Source: JACRLW01 sp050181465 (lineage in GTDB: Bacteria; Planctomycetota; UBA1135; UBA2386). From it: DNA of 64,000 nucleotides. The translations under genes were made by a program, and so were the position numbers. The DNA lies in the NCBI GenBank assembly GCA_050181465.1, contig JBFXDD010000005.1, positions 1 through 64,000 of the forward strand, written 5' to 3'. The notes under the pieces were generated by a model. That model was not told where the DNA came from, did no database searches, and saw only the letters and a list, made by a program, of their open reading frames with translations. Of this stretch, positions 17,311 through 25,026 are shown in pieces. The stretch's first letter is position 1. Each line of letters starts with the position of its first letter.

Positions 17311-17339
17311 AAGGCTTCCCCCCACCATGAGCCTTTTTT
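17311..17339 (+). terminator. Rho-independent terminator after the glycosyltransferase
   Basis: AAGGCT (17311-17316) pairs with AGCCTT (17330-17335) over a 13-nt loop and runs into TTTTTT. It lies 17 nt after the stop. Confidence 0.55.
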
Positions 17340-17540
17340 GCCATCCTTAGAAAGATCCTAACTCTCGTTCGTCTACTCCGTGACATCCATGAGACGCACG
17401 CCCGCCAGCCTCCGAACGAGCTCGATCGACTCCGTCGGTCGATTCATCGGAGACCAGGGGCACGGTCCCGATCGTCTGCGCAAAGCAAGCAGGGACGCCG
17501 CGCGCAGACACGCATGAGGGCAGCTCGGGACCCAGTCCGG
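17340..17540 (+). other. Orphan unit between two terminators: structured RNA or 42-codon gene
   Basis: This 200-nt stretch lies after the glycosyltransferase terminator and runs straight into a very strong one at 17541, so something is transcribed here. GTCTGCGC (17474-17481) and GCGCAGAC (17502-17509) form a perfect 8-bp helix. An open frame of 42 codons, 17389-17517, starts MRRTPASLRTSS and ends in a basic DAARRHA, but has no ribosome-binding site. I do not recognise 6S RNA, SRP RNA, tmRNA or RNase P. Either a regulatory RNA or a tiny basic protein is possible. Confidence 0.35.
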
Positions 17541-17582
17541 GGCCGGAGGTCAGTTCGCGCTGACCTCCGGCCTCGCTTTTTC
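17541..17582 (+). terminator. Strong rho-independent terminator
   Basis: GGCCGGAGGTCAG (17541-17553) pairs perfectly over 13 bp with CTGACCTCCGGCC (17560-17572) around a TTCGCG loop, followed by TCGC and five T. It is the clearest intrinsic terminator in the window. The nearest recognisable gene ends 247 nt upstream behind its own terminator. From here to cyaY (17583-17820) I see nothing but a probable promoter region. Confidence 0.9.
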
Positions 17583-17820
17583 TCGAGCAACTCCCCCTCG
17601 AGCCAGGGCCGGCGACTACCGATCGTGAAACGCCCAGTTGGAGCAACCACGAGCGAGGGCCGGGACCCTGAGCAGGGACCGAGAGTGAGCGACGAGCCGC
17701 CAGCTTAGCGGAACGCCCATGCCCCGGGGTTCCGTCCGCCCCGAAGAATTTCCTCCGGTCTTGGGAGCGCACGGCGCACGGCGCAAGATGGACCGTTGAC
17801 CGCAGCGCCGATCCGACCGC

Positions 17821-18144
17821 ATGAACAATGACCTCGAGTTCCAGAAGCGCGCCGACGCTGTGATGGGGCGCATCTTCGAACGGTTGCAGGACGAGGATCC
17901 GGACCAGCTCGATGCGGATCTCGCGATGGGCGTGCTGTCCATCCGCTTCGCCGACGGCAAGAAGTGCATCCTCAACCGGCAATCCGCCGCACACCAGATC
18001 TGGTTGGCCGAGGGTGCTACGGCGTGGCACTTCGTGGAGTCGGTGGCCGGCGTTTGGACGGACACGAAGGGCCGCGGCGAGTTGACCAAGGTCTTGGGTG
18101 AGGTGCTGAGCCGACGCGTCGGACGGGCGATCGATCTGAGCTGA
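17821..18144 (+). CDS. cyaY: Frataxin-like iron-binding protein CyaY
   Basis: 107 residues, the normal CyaY length. Frataxins bind iron at an acidic ridge and modulate Fe-S cluster assembly by cysteine desulfurase. The acidic first helix (RLQDEDPDQLDADL), the strand GVLSIRFADGKKCILNRQ, the conserved H-Q-I-W-L and HF-x-x-x-x-x-x-W, and the C-terminal ELTKVLGEVLSRRVG helix all match. A cysteine desulfurase gene lies 6 kb away at 23896. It converges on the pseudouridine synthase with no intergenic base. Confidence 0.85.
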   Translation: MNNDLEFQKRADAVMGRIFERLQDEDPDQLDADLAMGVLSIRFADGKKCILNRQSAAHQIWLAEGATAWHFVESVAGVWTDTKGRGELTKVLGEVLSRRVGRAIDLS

Positions 18145-18810
18145 TCAGCCGCGCCCCGGCGGCGCCAACTCGGGCTCGGCGGGCTCGGCAGTGACCTCGA
18201 GCCGTTCGCCGGTGAGCGGATGCGTCAGCTCGATCCGCCACGCGTGAAGCAGGGGGCGTCTCGGCTTTGCTTCGTTCGGTCGTGCACGCCAACCGTACTT
18301 GCGATCGCCGACGATGGCGGCGCCGATCGCCGCAAGGTGTGCTCGGATCTGGTTGCGTCGACCCGTCTCGAGTCGACACTCGAGGAGCACGCCGGACGAC
18401 CGTCGCTCGACCGCGCGATAGATCGTGATCGCGCGCTCCCCGCCTTCCGCCACCGGCCGCACGATCCCGTCGGTGTCGACGGCGAGGTTCGATTCGATGC
18501 GACCCGCAGCCGGCGAAGGCATCCGACAGGCCAGCGCCAGGTAGACGCGCGTCGCCTCATGGGCTCGGAAGATGAGCTCGAGCTGTTCGCGAGCCGCCGA
18601 AGTTCTCGCGACGACGATCACCCCGGTGGTGTCCTCGTCGAGTCGGTGCACCGGGAACACTCGTTGTCCGAGCTGGCGGGTCAGCCGATCGATCAGCGTT
18701 GGACCGTGTCGACCTTCCGCGCCAACCACCAGGAGCCCTGCCGGCTTGTCGACGACGAGCAGGTGCTCGTCCTGCCACAGAATCGGAATGGGCGAGAGCG
18801 CTTCGGCCAC
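18145..18810 (-). CDS. RluA-family RNA pseudouridine synthase
   Basis: 221 residues. It isomerises uridine to pseudouridine in structured RNA. Motif I is VVDKPAGLLVV, motif II PVHRLDEDTTGVIVVAR with the catalytic Asp in HRLD, and motif III ETGRRNQIRAHLAAIG. The protein starts straight at the catalytic domain and lacks an S4 domain, so it resembles RluA/RluC-core or TruC-like enzymes; the target (23S rRNA or tRNA) cannot be told. A GTG start is used. Confidence 0.9.
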   Translation of the reverse strand: MAEALSPIPILWQDEHLLVVDKPAGLLVVGAEGRHGPTLIDRLTRQLGQRVFPVHRLDEDTTGVIVVARTSAAREQLELIFRAHEATRVYLALACRMPSPAAGRIESNLAVDTDGIVRPVAEGGERAITIYRAVERRSSGVLLECRLETGRRNQIRAHLAAIGAAIVGDRKYGWRARPNEAKPRRPLLHAWRIELTHPLTGERLEVTAEPAEPELAPPGRG

Positions 18811-18851
18811 GACGGCGAACAGGCTACCCCAGGTCCGCCGCAGCTCCCTGC

Positions 18852-20228
18852 TCAGTTCATGCGAAGCTGGTAGATCTGGATCTTCCGATACAGCGTGGCG
18901 CGACCGATGCCCAGAAGGTGGGCTGCACGACGGACGTTGCCCTTCGTCGCACGCAGCGCACGAGTGAGCAGACGCTTCTCCTCATCCTCGAAGGGAACGA
19001 TCTCGTCTTCCGACGGCTCGTCGTCATCGATCTCGCGAACCGAGATGCGGTCGGTGAGACCCTGCACGCCCGGTGGCGCCTGAACTCCCGTGCTCGACCC
19101 GAACAGGTGCACCCGGTCGATCTGTTGGCCATCCGCCAGCGCATGGGCGCGGACGATCGCATTCTTGAGCTGCGACACGTTGCCGGGCCACGGATGGGCC
19201 TCCAGCATGATCATCGCCGCCGCGGTGAAGCCGCGATCGGAGAGTCCGGACCGCACGCTGGACAAACGCAGGAAGTGCTGCGCGAGCAAGGGTAGGTCTT
19301 CGCGGCGCTCGGCGAGCGTCGGGACCGTCACCGGGAACATGTTCAGCCGGTAGTAGAGGTCTTCGCGGAAGGTGCCCTTGGCGGTGAGCTCGTTGAGGCG
19401 CGCGCTGGTCGTCGCGATGATGCGCACCGCACGCTGGTTCGTGCTCGCCTCCTTGAGATGGCGGACGAGGCGTGACTGGCAACGCTGCGCCAGTCGATCG
19501 ACGTCCTCGAGGAGGAGCGACCCTTCCTTCGAACGTTCGAGTGCGGCCTCGAGCATCGCTTCGTCGACCAACTCACAGTTGACGATCTCGAGCGGCTCCT
19601 TTGCACGGCGGCCGTTCTTGTGGATCAGACGGGCGACCAGGGTCTTGCCCACCCCGGGCTTGCCCTCGATGAGCACGGTCGCGTCGTTGGCACCCGCCCG
19701 ACTGATGGCGCTGGAGAGACGACGGATCACCGGGCTGTTGCCGATGAACTCGTCCTCGGTCTCCTCGTCCTGCATCTGTGCCTCGAGCGCCAGGATGCGG
19801 CGACGGAGGCGACGATTCTCCGCCGCGAGGTCGAGCGCTGCCGCCGCCTGAGCCACGGTGCACGGTTTCGTCACGTAAGCGACGACCGTCTTCCCGAGCA
19901 GTGCCAGAGCATCGTTCTCCCGCTCTGCAGTGACCGCGACGACCAACGAGGTGCCTTCGATTCCGCGCGAGGCGACGGCTTCTCGCCACTCGCTCGCACC
20001 ATCGCGGCGCGCAGGAAGGTCGACGAAGGCGACGTCGAAGGTTTCGCGTGCAACTGCAGACTGGAGCGAGTCCGCGGAGGTGACGACGGTCACCGTTCCC
20101 CCGCGCGGGCCCACCGCATTCGTCAGCTCTCGCTCGACACCGGGGTCACCCGCACAAGCGAGCACCCGAAAGGTGCCCTGAGGGGGGGCGATCTCACCGA
20201 CCGATCTGGTTTGCAGTCCTAGGGTCAT
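18852..20228 (-). CDS. NtrC-like response regulator lacking the sigma54-contact motif
   Basis: 458 residues from ATG 20228, which overlaps the ogt stop as ATGA. A receiver-like domain (20-135) keeps Asp70, Thr100 and Lys121, but the N-terminal acidic pair has become CAGD. The AAA+ domain has Walker A GKPGVGKT (189-196), Walker B SLLLEDVD (237-244), and arginine fingers in FREDLYYRL (288-296). The stretch NCELVDEAMLEAALERSKEGS (in parts, 217-237) goes directly from the NC motif to Walker B: the LFGHEKGAFTGA loop of sigma54 activators is deleted. A Fis-type helix-turn-helix ends the protein (GNVRRAAHLLGIGRATLYRKI, in parts). It probably binds DNA but cannot open sigma54 promoters the usual way. 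Confidence 0.85.
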   Translation of the reverse strand: MTLGLQTRSVGEIAPPQGTFRVLACAGDPGVERELTNAVGPRGGTVTVVTSADSLQSAVARETFDVAFVDLPARRDGASEWREAVASRGIEGTSLVVAVTAERENDALALLGKTVVAYVTKPCTVAQAAAALDLAAENRRLRRRILALEAQMQDEETEDEFIGNSPVIRRLSSAISRAGANDATVLIEGKPGVGKTLVARLIHKNGRRAKEPLEIVNCELVDEAMLEAALERSKEGSLLLEDVDRLAQRCQSRLVRHLKEASTNQRAVRIIATTSARLNELTAKGTFREDLYYRLNMFPVTVPTLAERREDLPLLAQHFLRLSSVRSGLSDRGFTAAAMIMLEAHPWPGNVSQLKNAIVRAHALADGQQIDRVHLFGSSTGVQAPPGVQGLTDRISVREIDDDEPSEDEIVPFEDEEKRLLTRALRATKGNVRRAAHLLGIGRATLYRKIQIYQLRMN

Positions 20229-20767
20229 CGTGCCGCGGACTGCATCGGCAGTCCGACGGCTCGAAGTGAAGGCTCGATGCCTGGAAGTTCGGTCCCCTCG
20301 AACCCGAGCAGAGCGGACTTGAGGTCGAGACCACCACCGAAACCGCCCGGGCGGCCACCCGCGGCGATCACTCGGTGGCAGGGCACGAAGATCGGTACGG
20401 GGTTGCATCCCATTGCGCGGCCGATGGCTCGCGCCCCGCCGGGTGAACCAGCGAGGACTGCCAAGCGACCGTAGGTGAGCAGTTCGCCGGGCATCGTCTT
20501 CGTCCGCAGTGTGTTCCACACACGCCGTTCGAAATCGCTGCCCGACGACAGATCGAGGGGAACCGTGAAGGGACCGCGATGGCCGGCGAAGAACGCCCTC
20601 AATTCGTCGATCGCCTGGCGTAGCCACGGGTGCTGCGTCCGGGCTTGGGCCGAATCGTCGCAGCGCATCGCCACCTTGCTGATGCCGAGATCGCTCACGC
20701 CGACCACGATGCGCCCCAACGGAGCGAAGAAGGCGACCGACTCGATCACTGTCGGGGATTTCACCAT
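20225..20767 (-). CDS. ogt: Methylated-DNA--[protein]-cysteine S-methyltransferase
   Basis: 180 residues from the ATG at 20767; an in-frame start 33 nt upstream is less likely. It repairs O6-alkylguanine by taking the alkyl group onto the Cys in IFVPCHRVIAAGG, a one-time reaction. The helix-turn-helix (LTYGRLAVLAGSPGGARAIGRAM, in parts) and GGLDLKSALLGFEG complete the C-terminal domain; the N-terminal RNase H-like domain is short but present. A -10-like TATTGT lies 7 nt before the ATG, so the mRNA may be leaderless. Its stop overlaps the start of the NtrC-like gene. Confidence 0.92.
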   Translation of the reverse strand: MVKSPTVIESVAFFAPLGRIVVGVSDLGISKVAMRCDDSAQARTQHPWLRQAIDELRAFFAGHRGPFTVPLDLSSGSDFERRVWNTLRTKTMPGELLTYGRLAVLAGSPGGARAIGRAMGCNPVPIFVPCHRVIAAGGRPGGFGGGLDLKSALLGFEGTELPGIEPSLRAVGLPMQSAAR

Positions 20768-20835
20768 GTTGTCGACAATACCACGACGATGGTGCCTCAA
20801 GGGCGGACGCCGTCGCTGCCGAAGACAGTTGAGCC

Positions 20836-21612
20836 ATGCGAGCCAAAGTCGCGGTCCTCACTCTCGCCCTTTCGGCGCTCTCGCTTCCGTCATGCTCCGC
20901 ACCGAGCGCGCGCGTTCATGCCGGCTACATGCAACCGGACCTCAGCGGCAACCTGTCGCTGGCGCCCTCGTCCATGCCGGGCGGCGGCGGCGTGACCGCA
21001 TCCGTCGACGTCGAGAACTCCTTGGGACTCGTGGATCCTTCGACCAGCTTTCATGGTCGAGCCGAACTGGATGCAGGACCGATCCGAGTGAGCGCCAGCG
21101 GGTTTCGCTATTCGCAGTCCGGCAACGGTCGGTTGACTGCGAGCTTCGGCGACCTGACTGCCGGCGCGGACGTCGCGACGAACCTCGACCTCACCAACCT
21201 GAAGGCCGCGGTCACCTTCGACCTGATCGACACCGGGGTGTTTCGACTCTCCCCGGGCATCGGCGTCGATGTCTTCCTGCTCGACGGCCGAATCACCGAA
21301 TCGGTGACTTCCAGCTTCGAAGACGTCGACGACATGCTCCCTGTCCCGATGCTGTTCGCGCAGGCAGAAGTCGACTTGGGTCCCGTCAGCGGGGTCATCG
21401 ATGCCGGCTTCCTCGACTATGAGACCGACGAAGTCGGCGGCCGTTTCCTCGACATCGAGGCGTTCGTCGCGTTCTCGCCGGCCAGTCACATCGAGCTGCT
21501 GGCTGGCTACCGCTACATCGACATCGACGCGTTCGGCGAGAGCGAAGGCCAAGACCTCACGGCGAATCTGACGCTGCAAGGCTGGTTCATCGGCGGCGGC
21601 ATCAGCTTCTGA
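20836..21612 (+). CDS. Outer-membrane beta-barrel lipoprotein, unknown role
   Basis: 258 residues. The signal peptide ends in a lipobox at Cys20 (LSLPSCSA). The rest is alternating short amphipathic beta strands (RAELDAGPIRVSASGFRYS, AAVTFDLIDTGVFRLSPGIGVD, ELLAGYRYIDID) and ends in GWFIGGGISF, a C-terminal Phe as in many outer-membrane barrels. About eight strands would fit. No enzyme motif is seen. It is divergent from ogt and convergent with dnaA. Confidence 0.65.
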   Translation: MRAKVAVLTLALSALSLPSCSAPSARVHAGYMQPDLSGNLSLAPSSMPGGGGVTASVDVENSLGLVDPSTSFHGRAELDAGPIRVSASGFRYSQSGNGRLTASFGDLTAGADVATNLDLTNLKAAVTFDLIDTGVFRLSPGIGVDVFLLDGRITESVTSSFEDVDDMLPVPMLFAQAEVDLGPVSGVIDAGFLDYETDEVGGRFLDIEAFVAFSPASHIELLAGYRYIDIDAFGESEGQDLTANLTLQGWFIGGGISF

Positions 21613-21636
21613 TGCCGACCGGGCCTGCGGGTGGGC

Positions 21637-23607
21637 TCAGCCGCGCAGGCGGGTGATCAAGCTGGTGACCATCTCGCGGAAGACGCGATCGTCCTTGATG
21701 CGCTTCTCGACCTTCCGAACCGCGTAGAGCACAGTCGTATGGTCGCGGCCGCTGAAGGACCGACCGATCTCGTCGTACGAGAGGTCGGTGAGTTGCCGCG
21801 CGATGAACATGCAGACTTGGCGCGGCAGACTGACCGTTTGCGCACGACCCTTGCCGGTCAATTCTCGCGCCGAGAGCGAGAACTCGTTGGTCACCAGTTC
21901 CACCACGTCGGTCAAGCTGACCGGCCGCTGGCGGCGTGAAATCACGCCGCGCAGCGCCTCGTCCACCAGATCCACGGTGATCTCACGCTCGGTGATCTCG
22001 GCGACACCGAGCACTTTCGTGATCGCGCCTTCGAGCTCACGGATGTTGGTGTCGATCCGCTTGGCGATGTGAAAGGCGACGTCGTCGGCGAGTTCGACCT
22101 GCCGCGCTCTGGCCTTGCGGCGTACGATCGCGGTGCGGGTCTCGAGACACGGCATCGCCATCTCGACAACCAGGCCCCACTTGAAGCGCGACACCAGCCG
22201 GTCCTCGATCGTCGGGATCTCCGACGGCGGACGGTCCGACGACAACACGATCTGCCGCTGGGCGTGGTAGAGCGCGTTGAACGTGTGGAAGAATTCTTCC
22301 TGAGTCTTGCCCTTGTCGGCGAGGAACTGGACGTCGTCGATCACCAGGACGTCGGCTTCTCGGTGCAGTTCGCGGAACTCTTCGAGCCGGCCGGCCTGGA
22401 TCGAGTTGATGAAGCGATTCGTGAACTCCTCGCAGCTCAGGTAGAGCACGCGAGCGTTGTCGTCCTTGCGTCGAATCTCGTGGCAGATCGCCTGAAGCAC
22501 GTGCGTCTTGCCGAGGCCGACGCTGCCGTGCACGAACAGCGGGTTGTAGGCGCGTCCAGGATTGTCGCTCACCGCGAGCGCCGCAGCGTGCGACAGCCGG
22601 TTGCACGGGCCGACCACGAACTGGTCGAAGGTGTAGTTGCGACTCAGTTCGCACGACGCGCGCGCCGGCTGGATCCGACGCGGGGTGAACCCGGCGGGCT
22701 CGGGACGAATCGGGTCGCTCGACGCGCGCGACACCGCGGGCTCACTTGCCGACCCATTCGGTGACTCCTTCTCGCCGTCGGAGCGTGAGTCGTCGGAACG
22801 TGCAGCGCCGGAGTCCGACGGCTCTCGCGACGCCGAGGAACGCGAATCGAGCCCGCGCGGGTTGCCGTCGCTTTGCGGCGAGGCACCGTTCTTCTGCTCT
22901 CTCGCGTTCGGTTCTCGGGTCGGTTCAGGGGAACCCGAATCATCCGTCGGCGGCGGCGCGTCGTTCGACCTGTTCATCTGTGGCGTCACCGCGGACGAGG
23001 GCTGGTTCACGGACCATCCTACGCGACCGGGCGCCGTCGCTGGTCCGTCCGACCGCCGGCCGAAGCCCGGTTCTGCAGCGGCGCTCGTGAACGGCCCTGC
23101 AGCCACGGGTCCGGCACTCGGTGAGTCCGCCGGGATGAGGATCGGTGTCGCCGACAGGGGACCATCGGTCCCGCTCGCGCGAAGCACCCGCGCGGACTCA
23201 TTCTCTGCGGCCTGCGCAAGCGGCGCCGACTGGGCCCGCTCCTCGGCGCGGCTGCGACCCCGTGTGCGGTAGCGATCGAGAGAGGGTGCGAGTCGATCCC
23301 GTGCCGGCTTGGGCAGCGAGTTCTCCGACTCCAGAGTCACGTTGCAGTGCTCGTAGCCCGGCTGACGACGAACCGCCCCCGCAAGCGCTGCGAGGTGCTT
23401 GCGGCGCAGCCAGTCACGCACGAAGGCCGTCGGCACCACGAACACGCAGCTCGCGGGGGAGGCGCTCGCGATACGGAGGTCGCGCAGCCACGGGTTGTCC
23501 CCCACTACGTTGGCGCCGACCCGGTCCCCGTTCTTGCCGAGCTCGAGGAGCACTGCCGCGAGCAAGGAGTCGTTTCGATCGGGGAGTGGATCGCGCCGCT
23601 GCGTCAC
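21637..23607 (-). CDS. dnaA: Chromosomal replication initiator protein DnaA with a very long linker
   Basis: 656 residues; typical DnaA has about 450. The GTG at 23607 is chosen because AAAGGAG lies 8 nt upstream, a strong site. Domain I is residues 1-95 (ending NVTLESE). Residues 96-322 are a low-complexity Ser/Pro/Asp/Arg-rich domain II. The AAA+ domain has Walker A GSVGLGKTH (361-369), Walker B VLVIDDVQFL (420-429) and sensor 1 LSSDRPP. Domain IV ends with the DnaA-box recognition signature FSGRDHTTVLYAV (618-630). It binds oriC and opens it. dnaN, recF and gyrB are not next to it, and I see no DnaA-box cluster. Confidence 0.96.
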   Translation of the reverse strand: MTQRRDPLPDRNDSLLAAVLLELGKNGDRVGANVVGDNPWLRDLRIASASPASCVFVVPTAFVRDWLRRKHLAALAGAVRRQPGYEHCNVTLESENSLPKPARDRLAPSLDRYRTRGRSRAEERAQSAPLAQAAENESARVLRASGTDGPLSATPILIPADSPSAGPVAAGPFTSAAAEPGFGRRSDGPATAPGRVGWSVNQPSSAVTPQMNRSNDAPPPTDDSGSPEPTREPNAREQKNGASPQSDGNPRGLDSRSSASREPSDSGAARSDDSRSDGEKESPNGSASEPAVSRASSDPIRPEPAGFTPRRIQPARASCELSRNYTFDQFVVGPCNRLSHAAALAVSDNPGRAYNPLFVHGSVGLGKTHVLQAICHEIRRKDDNARVLYLSCEEFTNRFINSIQAGRLEEFRELHREADVLVIDDVQFLADKGKTQEEFFHTFNALYHAQRQIVLSSDRPPSEIPTIEDRLVSRFKWGLVVEMAMPCLETRTAIVRRKARARQVELADDVAFHIAKRIDTNIRELEGAITKVLGVAEITEREITVDLVDEALRGVISRRQRPVSLTDVVELVTNEFSLSARELTGKGRAQTVSLPRQVCMFIARQLTDLSYDEIGRSFSGRDHTTVLYAVRKVEKRIKDDRVFREMVTSLITRLRG

Positions 23608-23837
23608 GTTGCGTGCTCCTTTGAGCTGAAACGGGTGCGAAAGGACGGGTGGGTCAGATGCGTACGGATCCCCGGCCCGGAGCCGAGCAGGCGGGGCGAG
23701 GGAGACCGGACACGGAGCAGAGAGATTCGCCTCGTCGCGGCCAGGCACTCCGCGTTCGAAGCATCTCGAAGGTTCGCGTTCTAGCAACTCGCTGCTGTCG
23801 ACGGAAGAGGGTCTTCCTCGACTCGACGCGATGGAGA

Positions 23838-23896
23838 GAGCTCGATCGCGACTAAGTCCTTGTTCTGCAAGCTCGCGATCGCGTCGAGCTTTTTTT
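23838..23896 (+). terminator. Plus-strand terminator-like hairpin with seven T, no plus-strand gene
   Basis: GAGCTCGATCGCGA (from 23838) pairs with TCGCGATC (23873-23880) and GAGC (23886-23889) with a small internal bulge, followed by a run of seven T to 23896. It faces the plus strand, while both flanking genes (desulfurase and dnaA) are on the minus strand. It would end a transcript antisense to the dnaA leader. The remaining 23608-23837 region holds the dnaA ribosome-binding site and presumably its promoter; I see no clear -35/-10 pair. Confidence 0.45.
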
Positions 23897-25026
23897 CAAC
23901 TCGTCGCGGTGCGCGCCCGCGCGGCTCGCAGACGATCGACGACGGCGGCGATGCGCTCCGCGGCGACGCGCGCGTGATCGACTTCGGTGCTCGCAGACGT
24001 GGCGAGTCGAATGCAAGCTCGCTGCTGTTCGTCATCGAGTCCGAGCGATCGCAAGACCGCCGGCGGCTGCGGTGAACCGCTCGAACAGGCCGACCCAGCG
24101 GAAGCCTCGATCCCGGCAAGGTCGAGTGCCGGGAGCAGTGCGCGACCGTCCAGACCCTCGAACAGGATGAGCGCCGTGTTCGGGAGGACGTCACACACCG
24201 GCGTGAGCAATCGAAGAGCGACACGCTCGCGAAGATGATCCACCAGCGCATCGCGCGCCGCCCTCATGGCTGCGGCTCGTTGGTCCGTCTCCGCCACCGC
24301 GAGTCGGATGGCGCGTGCGGTGGCCGCCGCGAGCGACACACTCACCGTACCGCTCCGCAGACCGGACTCTTGCCCACCGCCGGTGAGCCAGGCTCGCGGA
24401 CGCGCCCTGCGAACCACGAGGACGCTGCATCCACGCAGCCCACCAGCCTTGTGTGTGGCGAGCGCCACGGAATCGGCAAGCGACACGACTTCCCGCAAGT
24501 CGACGCGCCCGAGAGTCTGCGCAGCGTCGACATGCAGGGGAATCGACAGATCCCGAGCCATGCCTGCCGCGAGTGCAACCGGTTGCAGGCTCCCGACCTC
24601 GCCCTGCGCGTGGGCGAGCGCGAGCATTCCGAGCGGTACTCCGGGCTCGACGAGGCGCGCCCGGCCCTCGCTGTCGGTCGGCCACCAAACTACTCCGCGC
24701 GCCGACGCGGCCGCGAGCACGGACCGATGCTCGCTGTCCGCACACGCGACCGGCAAGCCAAGTTCACCCAGTCCGCGAATCGCCAGATGGTTGGCTTCGG
24801 TCCCACCGGACAAGAAGACGATCGCGTCCGGCTCCACCCCAAGCGCCTGTGCTGCTTCGAGCCGCGCATCTTCCAGCACCAATCGCGCGCGACGCCCGGC
24901 AGAGTGCAAGCTCGAGGGATTGCCGGCCACCGTCGTCTCGACCTCGAGGAAGCGCGCGAGCACGCGCGGATCGACCGGACCGGTGGCGTTGAAGTCGAGG
25001 TGGATCCGCGCGGGGTCGACCATCAC
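23896..25026 (-). CDS. Cysteine desulfurase, NifS/IscS-like
   Basis: 376 residues. A PLP enzyme that takes sulfur from cysteine for Fe-S clusters or thiolation. GGTEANHLAI and the His of DSEHRSVL hold PLP, ATHKAGGLRG carries the Schiff-base Lys, and ASAGSACSSGSPQPP carries the catalytic Cys on the flexible loop. GGGQESGLRSGT matches the family GGGQE-x-G-x-R-x-GT. The ATG overlaps the bshA stop as ATGA. No IscU or SufBCD is nearby; CyaY at 17821 is the only other cluster-assembly gene in view. Confidence 0.9.
   Translation of the reverse strand: MMVDPARIHLDFNATGPVDPRVLARFLEVETTVAGNPSSLHSAGRRARLVLEDARLEAAQALGVEPDAIVFLSGGTEANHLAIRGLGELGLPVACADSEHRSVLAAASARGVVWWPTDSEGRARLVEPGVPLGMLALAHAQGEVGSLQPVALAAGMARDLSIPLHVDAAQTLGRVDLREVVSLADSVALATHKAGGLRGCSVLVVRRARPRAWLTGGGQESGLRSGTVSVSLAAATARAIRLAVAETDQRAAAMRAARDALVDHLRERVALRLLTPVCDVLPNTALILFEGLDGRALLPALDLAGIEASAGSACSSGSPQPPAVLRSLGLDDEQQRACIRLATSASTEVDHARVAAERIAAVVDRLRAARARTATS

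Noticed and set aside
17340..17582. 6S RNA, SRP RNA or RNase P RNA
   Set aside because: None of their conserved sequence cores is present; kept only as an unnamed transcript.
17347..18030. 227-codon minus-strand frame
   Set aside because: It is antisense to cyaY and spans the strong terminator; no domain is visible.
18852..20228. Ordinary sigma54-dependent activator
   Set aside because: The GAFTGA loop needed to contact sigma54 is absent.
23608..23895. oriC next to dnaA
   Set aside because: No cluster of TTATNCACA-type boxes and no AT-rich unwinding element could be seen.
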